The notes: generated from the letters alone by a model not told the origin. DNA of 64,000 nucleotides from Amycolatopsis sp. FBCC-B4732 (GCF_023008405.1 NZ_CP095376.1:4922001-4986000); one strand, 5' to 3'. Positions 27,101 to 35,212 are shown, counted from the first letter of the stretch. Program-made: numbers and translations.

Positions 27101-27254
27101 AGAACACCCACGGCGGGCCGTCCGCGGTCTGCTTCAGGCTGCGGGCGAACACGTCGTTGTCCTGCCACCACGTGATCACGCCGCGCTCGAGGGCACCGAA
27201 GTCGACGTCGGCGGGCAGCGGGGTGAAGGGGGACGGCGGCCTGTTCTCGGTCAT
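24141..27254 (-). CDS. ileS: Isoleucyl-tRNA synthetase
   Basis: A complete 1037-residue class Ia synthetase of the long, eukaryote-like type common in actinobacteria. The HIGH region is GPPTANGHPGTHHVEAR, followed by AGWDCHGLPVELAVEKELG, and the KMSKS loop is DGRKMSKHLGN near residue 600. An editing domain lies between them and a DALRW-type segment precedes the anticodon domain. All catalytic motifs look intact. The ATG at 27254 is preceded by a T-box leader. Actinobacterial housekeeping ileS usually lies near divIVA/lspA; here it flanks a biosynthetic cluster, so a second, inhibitor-resistant copy is possible. Confidence 0.95.
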   Translation of the reverse strand: MTENRPPSPFTPLPADVDFGALERGVITWWQDNDVFARSLKQTADGPPWVFYEGPPTANGHPGTHHVEARVFKDVFPRYRTMRGYSVPRQAGWDCHGLPVELAVEKELGLSGKPDIEKLGIAEFNDRCRESVLRHVGEFEQLTERMGYWIDLSHPYRTMSPEYVDSVWWSLQRIHEAGRLVEDFRVAPYCAKDGTTLSDHEVAQGYEVVTDPSVYVRFPLTTPVAGVAGAELLIWTTTPWTLVSNTAVAVHPEVTYVVARTAEGTFVVAGPRVAAVLGEDAETLATVTGADLAGLHYRRPFDLVEIPDAHVVVPAEYVTTTDGTGLVHQAPAFGADDLAVCRANGLPLVNPVGPDGRFLTTVPLVGGLFFKDADAPLVEALRQSGTLFRFEEFEHSYPHCWRCHTPLIHYAQPSWYIRTTEVRDALVRENERTNWFPEHIKHGRYGDWLEHNVDWALSRSRYWGTPLPLWRCGNGHVTAVGSRAELGTLAGRELAGLDPHRPYVDAITFACPDCGETATRVPEVIDAWYDSGAMPFASLGYPHLPGSVEAFEKTYPAQYICEAIDQTRGWFYTLMAIGTLVFDKSPYENVVCLGHILAEDGRKMSKHLGNILEPIPLMDAHGADALRWFMACSGSPWSARRVGAGPLDEIVRKVLLTYWNTASFFSLYAAGAAWTPESARPAGERHVLDRWILAGLQALTAGVTEQLDAYDTARAGRLLADFVDDLSNWYVRRSRQRFWAGDQDALSTLYECIDVLTRLLAPLVPFITEEVWQRVVRRGDPAAAESVHLSTWPRVRDDLLVPELPGQVATARALAEAGRAARKTTSIRVRQPLARALVGLPPGVTLPQDLLDDVADELNVKALQPLDAASEVVDVQVKANFRELGKRFGKRTQQVATAIAGADPGVVLASLRDRDAFTVDVAGEELELGAADVLVTEVPRTGWVVESQRGVTIALDTGLTPDLVAEGIARDVVRAVQQARRDAGLEVADRITLAIGAPAQVRQAVLAHQDLIARETLAASLTVAEEAGEIAVRVAKA

Positions 27255-27259
27255 GTTCG

Positions 27260-27497
27260 CGGGCTCCTCGGCTTCGTCACGTCTCGCACGGATGAGGTGT
27301 CAGCTCATCCCTGCGGGGACGAAGCCCGGCTGCCCGGTTCTCCGCGGTACCACCCCGCTTGCACCCGGCGGACCGGGTGCCCCTCGCTTCGGCCGCGTGA
27401 CGTGCGACGCCCGTCCGGTTCTACTGGGGCCAGCCGGCCCGTTCTTCCGGAGGCTCCCCGGTGATCGCCGGATCGGTGCCTGTGCCCGAGCACTATA
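27260..27497 (-). promoter_or_regulatory. T-box riboswitch leader of ileS
   Basis: On the minus strand the conserved T-box core GGGTGGTACCGCGG lies at 27342-27355. Upstream, an AUC (isoleucine) triplet at 27465-27463 sits in GGCGATCACCGGGGAGCC, the compact stem I layout of actinobacterial ileS T-boxes. Downstream, GGCTTCGTC (27326-27318) can pair with GACGAAGCC (27278-27270) next to the Shine-Dalgarno, consistent with translational control. TATAGT (27497-27492) may be the -10 box. Uncharged tRNA-Ile would raise expression. Confidence 0.9.
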
Positions 27498-27737
27498 CCG
27501 GCGCCCGCCCGCGTCACCCGAACCGGTGAATGCGGGCCCGGGACGTCATTCCGGCGGCCCCCGGCCCTCTTGTCGGGTGCTGAGGTGCCCGGACCGGCAC
27601 GCCCCCCGATCGGTCCGGGCACGGCAGTCCGGCTCGGCGGCGGAACGCCCCCCGTTCGCCGCCGAGCCCTCCCCTTCGCGCGCACTACCCGACTCAGGTC
27701 GGGTGTCCCCGCTGATCACCCGGCCTACAGTGGGAGC

Positions 27738-28700
27738 GTGGAGCTCGAACTGCGCCACCTGCGTGCCCTCGTGGCCGTCGCCGACGCGCGCAGCCTGACC
27801 CGCGCGGCCCGCGTGCTGCACGTTTCGCAGCCGGCGCTGTCCGGGCTCCTGCGGCGGGTCGAACGGTCGGTCGGCGGCGCGCTGTTCCTCCGGTCCCCCA
27901 CCGGGTGCGAGCCCACCCGGCTCGGCACCGACGTCGTCACCGAAGCCCGGGCGGTGCTGGCCGGCGTGTCCGCGCTGACCGACCGGATCGGCGAGCAGCG
28001 GGCGCCCACCGGGCCGCTGCGCGTCGGCGGCTACTGCGGGTTCCTGCACCTGGCCGTGTCCCGCTGGCTGGGCGAGCAGCCGTGGACGCGCGGGGTGAGC
28101 GTGCACGAGGACCCGGACGAGTCGATCACCCTCGCCCGGCTCACCGCGGGCGGGCTGGACCTCGCGCTGGTCTACCTGCCGCCGCTGCCCGGCCCGGTCG
28201 TCCCCGACGGCGTCGAGACCCTCGTGGTGCACCCGCGGGAGCCGGTGTTCGTGATCCTGTCGCCCGACCACCCGCTGGCGGCGGCACCCGCGGTCCCGTT
28301 CGCCGGCCTCGGCGAGCACCCGTGGGCCGACGACCCGCCGGGCACGACGCGCTGGTCGGCGTACCTGCAGCGGGTGTGCCGGCGCCACGGCGTCGTGCTC
28401 GACCAGCCCCACCGGCCGCGGTGCCTGGCCACGCTGCTGGACCTCGTCCGCGCCGGCATGGCCGTGGCCCCGGCGCTGGCGACGCGCGAAGACCGGCCGT
28501 CGACGGTCGCGGTGCGCGCCATCGAGGGCGAACCGCTGTGGCAGGAACTGCGGCTCTGCTACCGGCCGGGCACCCCGGTGGCGGCGCACGCCGAAGAGAT
28601 CCACGCCGCCGTCGCGGCGAGCTACGCCGGGCGCGAGGGCTGCAGCGCCGCGTTCGACACCTGGTGGCGCGAACGCGGCCGCGAGCTGCTCAGACCGTGA
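27738..28700 (+). CDS. LysR-family transcriptional regulator
   Basis: The 320-residue protein opens with the LysR winged helix: LELRHLRALVAVADARS, LTRAARVLHVSQPALSGLLRRVE and GGALFLRSPTG. The effector domain follows from about residue 90 (GPLRVGGYCGFLHL) with a VFVILSPDHPLA segment. I chose the GTG at 27738 because family members start one or two residues before this helix; the open frame extends further upstream. It is divergent from ileS, 484 bp away; about 240 bp of that is the T-box leader and I see nothing else in the remainder. Its targets are not evident. Confidence 0.85.
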   Translation: MELELRHLRALVAVADARSLTRAARVLHVSQPALSGLLRRVERSVGGALFLRSPTGCEPTRLGTDVVTEARAVLAGVSALTDRIGEQRAPTGPLRVGGYCGFLHLAVSRWLGEQPWTRGVSVHEDPDESITLARLTAGGLDLALVYLPPLPGPVVPDGVETLVVHPREPVFVILSPDHPLAAAPAVPFAGLGEHPWADDPPGTTRWSAYLQRVCRRHGVVLDQPHRPRCLATLLDLVRAGMAVAPALATREDRPSTVAVRAIEGEPLWQELRLCYRPGTPVAAHAEEIHAAVAASYAGREGCSAAFDTWWRERGRELLRP

Positions 28701-29547
28701 CCCGCCAGGTGCTGTTCGGCGCCGGGACCTCGAACCGCAGCGTCGAGCAGTCGTAGTCGGCCGGCCGCGGGTTCGCGGTCGGGCGCAGCGGCGAGTTCGC
28801 CGGCGACGCCGGCACCCAGCGGCCGCCGACGCGCAGCTGCAGCGAGCTCGACTCGAACACCGAGCCGCGGGCGTCCGAGCAGTAGTAGGCGTTGCCGGTC
28901 GCGGGGTTGCGCGTCGAGTACAGCTCGAAGATGTCCCAGCCCTCGTCCAGCGAGCTCTGGTCGCTGCCGCTCTGGGTGAACAGCGTGTCCCACGCGCCGG
29001 TCTTCACGTTGTAGAGCGAGGCCGTCCAGCTGTTGGCCGTGGCGTTGGTCCGGACCTCCTGCACGGTGTAGGCGGGGTGCCCGTCGACCGACGTGGTGTA
29101 GGCGGCGAGGAAAGCGCTGTCGATCGGGACGACCTTCGCCGGCGACACCGAACGGCACCAGTCCCACGCCCAGACCTGCGCCGCTTCGCCGAGCCCGTAA
29201 GCGGTGACGACTTCGACGCACGAGTGGCCGGTCGGCTTCATCGTGGGTGCGTAGACGACGTCGTTGCGGTTGGAGATGCGCAGGCCGGGTGTGACGCTCT
29301 GGGTGACCACCAGCCCGTCCGCACTGGTGGCGAGCTGCGGTTCGGGCCCCCAGAACGTGTGCCGCTGCGCGACGGCTTTCCCTTGGCGCAGCTGGCGGAA
29401 CCGATCGGCCATCGGCCCGGCGGCCGCCTTCGCGGCGGCACCGGTCAAGCCGGGGACGACCCCCGCCGCAACCGCCGCACCGGCCGGCGCGATCGTGGCC
29501 GTCGTGGCGGCCAAGGCGCAGCAAAGGATGGCAAGCAGCTTCCGCAT
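28690..29547 (-). CDS. Secreted protein of unknown function
   Basis: The 285-residue product has a clear signal peptide (MRKLLAILCCALAATTATIA, then an APAGAAVA cleavage region). The mature part is rich in W, Y, N and S with repeated short strands such as LVVTQSVTPGLRISN and SLQLRVGGRWVPASP, suggesting an all-beta exported protein, perhaps carbohydrate-binding. I do not recognise a defined domain. Its 3' end overlaps the convergent LysR gene by 11 bp. Nothing is recognisable in 29548-29717 beyond its upstream region. Confidence 0.7.
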   Translation of the reverse strand: MRKLLAILCCALAATTATIAPAGAAVAAGVVPGLTGAAAKAAAGPMADRFRQLRQGKAVAQRHTFWGPEPQLATSADGLVVTQSVTPGLRISNRNDVVYAPTMKPTGHSCVEVVTAYGLGEAAQVWAWDWCRSVSPAKVVPIDSAFLAAYTTSVDGHPAYTVQEVRTNATANSWTASLYNVKTGAWDTLFTQSGSDQSSLDEGWDIFELYSTRNPATGNAYYCSDARGSVFESSSLQLRVGGRWVPASPANSPLRPTANPRPADYDCSTLRFEVPAPNSTWRVTV

Positions 29548-29717
29548 CGACGCATCTCCTCGTTCCCCGGCGGACGCGAGACCGCCCGCGGAAGAGGGAT
29601 GCTAGGCCGGGTTTTCCGTTGTGCGGCAGCGACTTTCGAGGGGTTGACGCGCCGCACCGCAGGTCGTCGCGGGCATGCGATTCACCGCGGCGCGGTGCTA
29701 TGCGGCCGTTCGGCGGA

Positions 29718-30400
29718 TCAGTGCCGGCACGCGGCCGCGCCGTGGCAGGAGACCAGCGCCCGCAGGGTGTCTGCTTCGCCTTGTCCGGCGCCAGCTGAGC
29801 GGCGGTGTTGTGCAGTTTCCGGGGATCGGTCCCGCGGTCGTAGTACTCCTGGGTGCCGTCGGCGTATTCGACGTAGGTGAAGGCGGGGCCGCGGATCGCT
29901 TCGCAGGTGCTCGGGTTGCCGTTGTTCTTCTGCGGCTTGTCCGGGTCGGTCCGGTCGAAGTCGGGACCGTGGTGCTCGACCAGCCCGACGGTGCGCCACG
30001 CCGGCGGCGCGGTGCCGGTCAGCAGCGGCAGGAGGCTTTCGGCGTCCACCTGGGTCCGGTGACCACCAGCGGCACGTGCACGTCGGTGTCGAACGCCGTC
30101 TGCTTGCCGGGGGTGAGGCGGTGTTCGCCCATGTGGTAGCCGTTGTCCCAGGTGAACACGAGTTCGGTGTTGCCGCGGACGCCCGCTTTGTCCAGCGCTT
30201 CCGGCACGGTGCCGATCATCCCGGTGCGGTACCCGGCCTGCTGCATGGACGTCGCGTAAGTCGACTTGTCGTCGCCGCGGCTGTGGAACACCGCGTAGCC
30301 ACCGTCCTTGCCGCCGTTGGTGACACCCCGGTGTCGTGCGGCAGCATCCCGGTGAACAGCGACAACCGCGACGGGCAGCACAGCGAGTCGGTGACCGTTT
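29718..30400 (-). pseudogene. Decayed sulfatase gene (arylsulfatase type)
   Basis: Sulfatase segments appear on the minus strand in order but in different frames. SLCCPSRLSLFTGMLPHDTG carries the formylglycine signature C-x-P-S-R (about 30383-30326). YATSMQQAGYRTGMIG and FTWDNGYHMGEHRL follow in another frame, then EAIRGPAFTYVEYADGTQ and EYYDRGTDPRKLHN, then TLRALVSCHGAAACRH before a stop at 29718. The N-terminal domain and about 200 central residues are missing. Several frameshifts and deletions mean that it is not functional. Nothing is recognisable in 30401-30596. Confidence 0.8.
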
Positions 30401-30596
30401 CCCGCCCGCGACGGGTGGACTCTCAGCCGTGCAGGCGCGGTCGCGGCCACCACCTTGACCAGGAACGGGATCGGCAACCGCCGGGTGCGTCGTGACATAC
30501 CCGCACGCCAAGGCCGCTAAATCCGGCCCCGAGGCACGCGCTGCGTGGTCGTTCCGGTAGCAGTGCGTGCTCGGACGACGTCGAAGAGGCCCGGGG

Positions 30597-30749
30597 TCAG
30601 GGCTTCGGGACGTCGCCGATGTAGGGACCGCCACCCATGCCGCCGACGGGCGACGCACCGGTCGGGGGCCCTTCCACCGCGGCCGCCACCGGAGCGAGCA
30701 GGACGAACAGCGCCGCGACGAGCAAGGCGGCCGCACCAGAACGTTTCAT
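30597..30749 (-). CDS. Small secreted peptide
   Basis: A 50-residue product starting at the ATG at 30749 (GGAAGGGA upstream). The first 25 residues form a signal peptide (MKRSGAAALLVAALFVLLAP) and the short mature part is rich in Gly and Pro and ends GGGPYIGDVPKP. I recognise no family. It lies between the sulfatase remnant and a small membrane-protein gene on the same strand. Confidence 0.5.
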   Translation of the reverse strand: MKRSGAAALLVAALFVLLAPVAAAVEGPPTGASPVGGMGGGPYIGDVPKP

Positions 30750-30854
30750 CGGTCGAATCCCTTCCGTGTGCCGCTCACGGTGCCGGACCCGACTTCCAAA
30801 CGGCTTCCATCCGAGGAGGACCACCGGAACCGAGCCGCCGCCCGGCCTGACGGC

Positions 30855-31166
30855 TCAGGGCTGGCAGGTGCACACCGCGCTGACGCTGTTGTGCTGCTCC
30901 ACGACGACCTTGCCGTCGACGATGATCTTGCAGGTGTTGTCCCTGGCGCCCAGCTTGAAGTCGACCGCGGTGATCGCCGGCCCCTTGCTGCTCGCCTGGC
31001 TCTTGTTCGCGCGCAGCGTCCCGACGATGCCGAAGATCAGCCCGAGGATCACCATCGGCCACGCGACGCCCCCGATGATCGGGATGAACGCGAAGATCAG
31101 GCCGCCGAGGCCGAGGACGAACCCGGCGGTCCCGCGGCGGTCGGAAAACGCCGCGGGAGCATGCAC
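30855..31166 (-). CDS. Small DUF4190-like membrane protein
   Basis: A 103-residue protein with two closely spaced hydrophobic helices (GFVLGLGGLIFAFIPIIGGV and AWPMVILGLIFGIVGTL) joined by a tight turn, as in DUF4190-type proteins. A polar C-terminal domain follows, with two cysteines near the end (AVCTCQP) and one in DNTCKIIV. It is divergent from the large glycosidase gene at 31247 and shares its upstream region. Function unknown. Confidence 0.65.
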   Translation of the reverse strand: MHAPAAFSDRRGTAGFVLGLGGLIFAFIPIIGGVAWPMVILGLIFGIVGTLRANKSQASSKGPAITAVDFKLGARDNTCKIIVDGKVVVEQHNSVSAVCTCQP

Positions 31167-31216
31167 CCGGGTGTTCCCTTCTGAGCGGTTCTGAGCGATA
31201 GTGGTCGAGTCTGAGT

Positions 31217-31232
31217 TTTACAACGTTGTAAA
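31217..31232. promoter_or_regulatory. Perfect 16-bp palindromic operator
   Basis: TTTACAACGTTGTAAA is its own reverse complement and is strikingly AT-rich for this genome. It ends four bases before the GGAGG ribosome site of the glycosidase gene, a position where a bound repressor would block expression. The central CG is typical of LacI-family operators. No matching regulator lies next to it. Confidence 0.75.
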
Positions 31233-31246
31233 CCGTGGAGGACCCG

Positions 31247-34200
31247 ATGCGCCGCCGAGTGTCGCAGGGAAGAACCTGGCTCGCCGCCGTGGGCCTGCTC
31301 GCGCAGGTCGCGCTCGCCGGTGGCACCGTCGCCGGCGCCGCCGAAGCAGCCGGTACCGGCTCGGGGACGCACTTCCTCGACCACTCCGCCGCCCTCGCCG
31401 GGTACGCCGATCCCGCCTGGTACGAAACGAACATCCCCTTCGTGGACCTCCCCGACACCACGATGGAGAGCGTCTACTACTACCGCTGGCGCGTCTTCAA
31501 GGAACACCTGCGCTACACCGACCCGGCCGATGGCTGGATCTCGACCGAGTTCCTCGACTGCTGCGGTTACGCCGCGCCCTACCAGGCGATCAACGCGGCC
31601 GCCGGGCACCAGCTGACCGAAGGGCGCTGGCTGCGCGATCCGGCCTACGGCCAGGACTACCTCCGGTTCTGGCTCACCGGTCCCGGCGCGGGCGCCAAGC
31701 CCGCCACCGACGACGTCAACGCCGACACCACCGACTGGGCGCACGAGTACAGCGTCTGGCTGGCCACTTCGGCCTACGGGCAGGCGCAGGTGACCGGCGA
31801 CTTCGGCCCGCTGCGCGAACTTCTGCCGTCGCTCGTGCGCCAATATCGCGGCTGGGACAATCAGTTCGACGCCGATCTCGGGCTGTACTGGTCCGTGCCG
31901 GTGTGGGACGCCATGGAGTTCTCCGCCTCCTCCTACGAATCCCCCAACCCCTACCACGGCGGCGCCGGCTACCGGCCCACGCTCAACTCCTACCAGTACG
32001 GCGACGCCCTCGCGATCAGCCGCATCGCCGGCTCGGTCGGCGACCGCGAGCTCGCCACCGAGTACGCCCAGCGCGCCGCGAAGCTGAAGACCTCCTTGCA
32101 GAAGTGGCTGTGGGACCCGAACCGCGGCTTCTACTTCGCGATGGCCCGCGACGACAACCCCGGCCACAAGCTCTCCGGAAGCCGCGAGCAGATCGGGTAC
32201 CTCCCCTGGATGTTCGGCGCCGCCCAGCCCGGCGACAGCACGGCGTGGTCCCAGCTGCTCGACCCGCAGGGCTTCGCGAGCGCGTTCGGCCCGGCCACAG
32301 CCGAGCGCCGCAGCCCGTACTTCATGAAGGACGCCGGTTCCTGCTGCCGCTGGGACGGGCCGAGCTGGCCCTTCGCCACGGCGCAGACCTTGACCGGACT
32401 GGCGAACCTCCTCGACGACTACCCGGCCCAGCCCACCGTGTCCAAAGAGGACTACGCCGCCGCGCTGGCGACCTACGCCCGTACCCAGACGAAGAACGGC
32501 AAGCCCTACGTCGCCGAGGCGCACGATCCGGACCGCGACGCGTGGATCTACGACGGGCAGAACCACAGCGAGGACTACAACCACTCCACCTACACCGATC
32601 TCGTGCTGTCCGGGCTGATCGGCCTGCGCCCGCAGAGCGACGACACCCTGCGCGTCCAGCCGCTCACCCCGTCCGCTTGGGACCACTTCGCCGCCGAAAA
32701 CGTGCCGTACCACGGCCATTCCGTGACCGTGCTGTGGGACCGCGACGGCAAGCACTACGGGCAGGGCACCGGGATGCGGCTCTACGTCGACGGACGGCTC
32801 GTCCAGCGCTCGGCGACGCTGCGCGCCACCACGATCGACGTCGGCCGCACCGCGCTCCCCCGGCCCGGGGAACTCGTCGACGACGCCGCGAACCCGTTGC
32901 GCACCGGCTACCCGAAGCCGATCACGTCGTACACGTGGGGAGGTGACAACCCGTGGAGCGCGCTCGACGGGAAGGTCTGGTACAGCGAAGTCCCCGAGAA
33001 CACCCGCTGGACCAACTACTCCTCGCCGAACGCGAGCGACTTCTACGGCGTCGACTTCGGCGCCCCGACCCCGGTCGGCGACATCCGCTGGCACGGCTAC
33101 GACGACGGCGGCGGGGTCAAGCCGGCCGCGGCCTACCGCCTGGAGTACTGGACCGGCTCGGCCTGGCAGGAGGTCCCGGGCCAGGTCCGCGAGCAGGCGA
33201 ACCCGGTGGGCAACGGCGTCAACCGCATCACCTTCCCGACGCTGACCACCAGCAAGGTCCGGCTCGTGTTCACGAATCCGCCGGGCGCCTTCGTCGGCGT
33301 CACCGAGCTGCAGTCCTGGACGCCGTCGAGCCGCGACGCGCGGATCACCGCCGGGCCCGCCAACGCCAACGGTGTCATCACGGTCGGCGGGAGCACGCCG
33401 CTGACCGTGACCGTGCGGAACACCACCGGCGGCCCGCTCGGCTCCCCGCGGGTGAGCGTCGCCGTCCCGGCCGGCTGGTCGGTCACGGCCGACGGCCGCC
33501 CGCCCGCGGCGATCCCGCCCGGGCAAAGCCGGGCCTGGACCTACACGCTGACCGCACCGCCGGGTGCCGAGCCGGGCAGCGCGGCGACGATGACCGCGAC
33601 GGCGTCCTATCGCGGCCCCGGCGGCCGGGCCGAAACCACGCACCAGCGCCAGAACCTCCAGATCGCCCATCCCGCCGGACAGCGGGACCCGGTCGGCGCC
33701 TGGAACCTCGACGAAGGCAGCGGAACCCTCGCCCACGACAGCGTGGGAACGCACGACGCCACCTTGACCGGCTCCCCCGCGTGGGTCCCCGGCCCGGCCG
33801 GCACGGCCCTGCAGCTCGACGGCTCGAGCCAGTACGCGGCGACCGGCGGCCCCGTCGTGGACACCACGGGCAACTACTCGGTCAGCGCCCGGGTCCGCCT
33901 CGACCGCACCGGCTCCTGGGCGACGGCGCTCAGCCAGGACGGCACCCCGAGCAGCGGCTTCTACCTCCAGTATTCGGCGGCCGACGACCGCCTGGCGTTC
34001 TCGACCAGTTCGGGCCGGGCCCTGTCCGACGTCGCCCCGCAACCCGGGCGCTGGTACCACCTGGCCGGGGTGCACGACGCCGACGCCGGCACGTACACCC
34101 TCTACGTCGACGGCGTGGCGCAGGCGAAGACGTGGAGCCAGGCAGCGGGCGACGCCGCACCGGGCCCGCTGGCGATCGGCCGCGCGGTCTCGGGCGGGCA

Positions 34201-34285
34201 GCACAGCGACTTCTGGCCGGGCAGCATCGACGACGTCCGGGTGTGGAACCGGGTCCTGCCCGCGAGCGAGGTCAGCCGGACATGA
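31247..34285 (+). CDS. Large secreted multidomain glycoside hydrolase (MGH1-like)
   Basis: The 1012-residue product starts with a signal peptide (LAAVGLLAQVALAGGTVAGA). Residues about 40-540 form an MGH1-like (alpha,alpha)6-barrel glycosidase domain, with WISTEFLDCCGYAAPYQAIN and the characteristic DGPSWPFATAQTLTGLANLL. There follow an F5/8-type C (CBM32-like) domain near 560-690, a NEW3/CARDB-like beta domain (TPLTVTVRNTTGGPLGSPRV) and a C-terminal LamG/concanavalin-like domain (VGAWNLDEGSGTLAHDSVG). I chose the ATG at 31247 for its GGAGG site; a GTG at 31235 is possible. The substrate is unknown. Confidence 0.85.
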   Translation: MRRRVSQGRTWLAAVGLLAQVALAGGTVAGAAEAAGTGSGTHFLDHSAALAGYADPAWYETNIPFVDLPDTTMESVYYYRWRVFKEHLRYTDPADGWISTEFLDCCGYAAPYQAINAAAGHQLTEGRWLRDPAYGQDYLRFWLTGPGAGAKPATDDVNADTTDWAHEYSVWLATSAYGQAQVTGDFGPLRELLPSLVRQYRGWDNQFDADLGLYWSVPVWDAMEFSASSYESPNPYHGGAGYRPTLNSYQYGDALAISRIAGSVGDRELATEYAQRAAKLKTSLQKWLWDPNRGFYFAMARDDNPGHKLSGSREQIGYLPWMFGAAQPGDSTAWSQLLDPQGFASAFGPATAERRSPYFMKDAGSCCRWDGPSWPFATAQTLTGLANLLDDYPAQPTVSKEDYAAALATYARTQTKNGKPYVAEAHDPDRDAWIYDGQNHSEDYNHSTYTDLVLSGLIGLRPQSDDTLRVQPLTPSAWDHFAAENVPYHGHSVTVLWDRDGKHYGQGTGMRLYVDGRLVQRSATLRATTIDVGRTALPRPGELVDDAANPLRTGYPKPITSYTWGGDNPWSALDGKVWYSEVPENTRWTNYSSPNASDFYGVDFGAPTPVGDIRWHGYDDGGGVKPAAAYRLEYWTGSAWQEVPGQVREQANPVGNGVNRITFPTLTTSKVRLVFTNPPGAFVGVTELQSWTPSSRDARITAGPANANGVITVGGSTPLTVTVRNTTGGPLGSPRVSVAVPAGWSVTADGRPPAAIPPGQSRAWTYTLTAPPGAEPGSAATMTATASYRGPGGRAETTHQRQNLQIAHPAGQRDPVGAWNLDEGSGTLAHDSVGTHDATLTGSPAWVPGPAGTALQLDGSSQYAATGGPVVDTTGNYSVSARVRLDRTGSWATALSQDGTPSSGFYLQYSAADDRLAFSTSSGRALSDVAPQPGRWYHLAGVHDADAGTYTLYVDGVAQAKTWSQAAGDAAPGPLAIGRAVSGGQHSDFWPGSIDDVRVWNRVLPASEVSRT

Positions 34286-35058
34286 GCAGAGCAGTGCCCT
34301 GGGAGGGCTTCTACAACACCCGGGACCTCGGCGGGCTGCCCACCGGATCCGGCGGCACGACCAGCCGCGGAGCCTTCTTCAGGGCAGCGGACCTTCGGTT
34401 CGTCACCGAGGCGGGGTGGGCCCGAGCGCGCGAGGCCGGCGTCCGCACGGTGATCGACCTCCGCAACGCCGACGAGATCCGGCCCACCGGATCCTCGTTG
34501 ACGGCGCAGGCGGGCTCGGCGCAGTTCGCGGCGAGCCCGGCGGGTCCCGCCACACCGACCGGCGTCGACCGGCTCGAAGTCCCGCTCGACGACATCGGCG
34601 ACGTCGAGTTCTGGCAGCACGTCAACCGTGAGCGGCTCAACGGCACCCCGCTCTACTACCCCGGCTTCCTCCGGCGGAAGGCCGAGCGGTGCGCAGCCGT
34701 CGTCAAGGCGATCGCCCACGCCGGTCCCGGCGGGGTGCTGTTCCACTGCGGCGGCGGGCGTGACCGGACCGGGCTGATCGCGCTTCTGCTGCTCGCGCTG
34801 GCCGGCGTCGAACCCCGGGCGATCGCCGCGGACTACGCCCTGTCCGCCGAAGCCCTCAAGGCGCTGTACGCCGCGATGGGAACCGCCGACCAGGAACCGG
34901 TCATCCAGCGTGTCCTCGCGGACCGGGGCACCACCACCGAAGAGGCCGTCATGGCGACCCTCGACGGCTTCGACGCCGAGCGGTACCTGCTCGACGCCGG
35001 CGTGACCGGCGGCGAACTCCGCCGCGTTCGCGGCAGGCTCGCGGGCTCGCCGGGCTGA
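34282..35058 (+). CDS. Tyrosine-phosphatase-like protein (PtpB type)
   Basis: The 258-residue protein has the PTP loop HCGGGRDRTGL (Cys156 nucleophile, Arg at the end), the N-terminal NTRDLGGLPT motif and the VIDLRNADEI strand typical of the bacterial PtpB/Tyr-phosphatase-3 family. No signal peptide is present. Its ATG overlaps the stop of the glycosidase gene by ATGA, so it is translationally coupled to a secreted enzyme, which is odd for a cytoplasmic phosphatase. It may dephosphorylate tyrosine, lipid or sugar phosphates. Confidence 0.85.
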   Translation: MSRAVPWEGFYNTRDLGGLPTGSGGTTSRGAFFRAADLRFVTEAGWARAREAGVRTVIDLRNADEIRPTGSSLTAQAGSAQFAASPAGPATPTGVDRLEVPLDDIGDVEFWQHVNRERLNGTPLYYPGFLRRKAERCAAVVKAIAHAGPGGVLFHCGGGRDRTGLIALLLLALAGVEPRAIAADYALSAEALKALYAAMGTADQEPVIQRVLADRGTTTEEAVMATLDGFDAERYLLDAGVTGGELRRVRGRLAGSPG

Positions 35059-35212
35059 GCGCCTCGATCGGCGACGCGGGCCGTCGACGATCAGTTCCGG
35101 GCCGAACTCGTCTTCCCATGCCACCGGCCGCGAGTCCGCGGGGAACTCCGGCAGGGCGTGGCAGGGGGGCCGCCACCCGGGATAGGCCTCGCGATCCCGA
35201 AGCACCCACGGC

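Noticed and set aside
2036..27254. Direct assignment of the cluster to the SB-203208/altemicidin family
   Set aside because: Cupin, ALDH, GNAT and synthetase-like genes are shared in type, but the ALDH here is catalytically dead, and the glutamate mutase, SIS and BtpA genes are not features I know from that pathway, so I only cite it as precedent.
24231..27464. 1077-codon plus-strand frame opposite ileS
   Set aside because: It is a shadow of the intact IleRS coding sequence, and low in hydrophobic structure.
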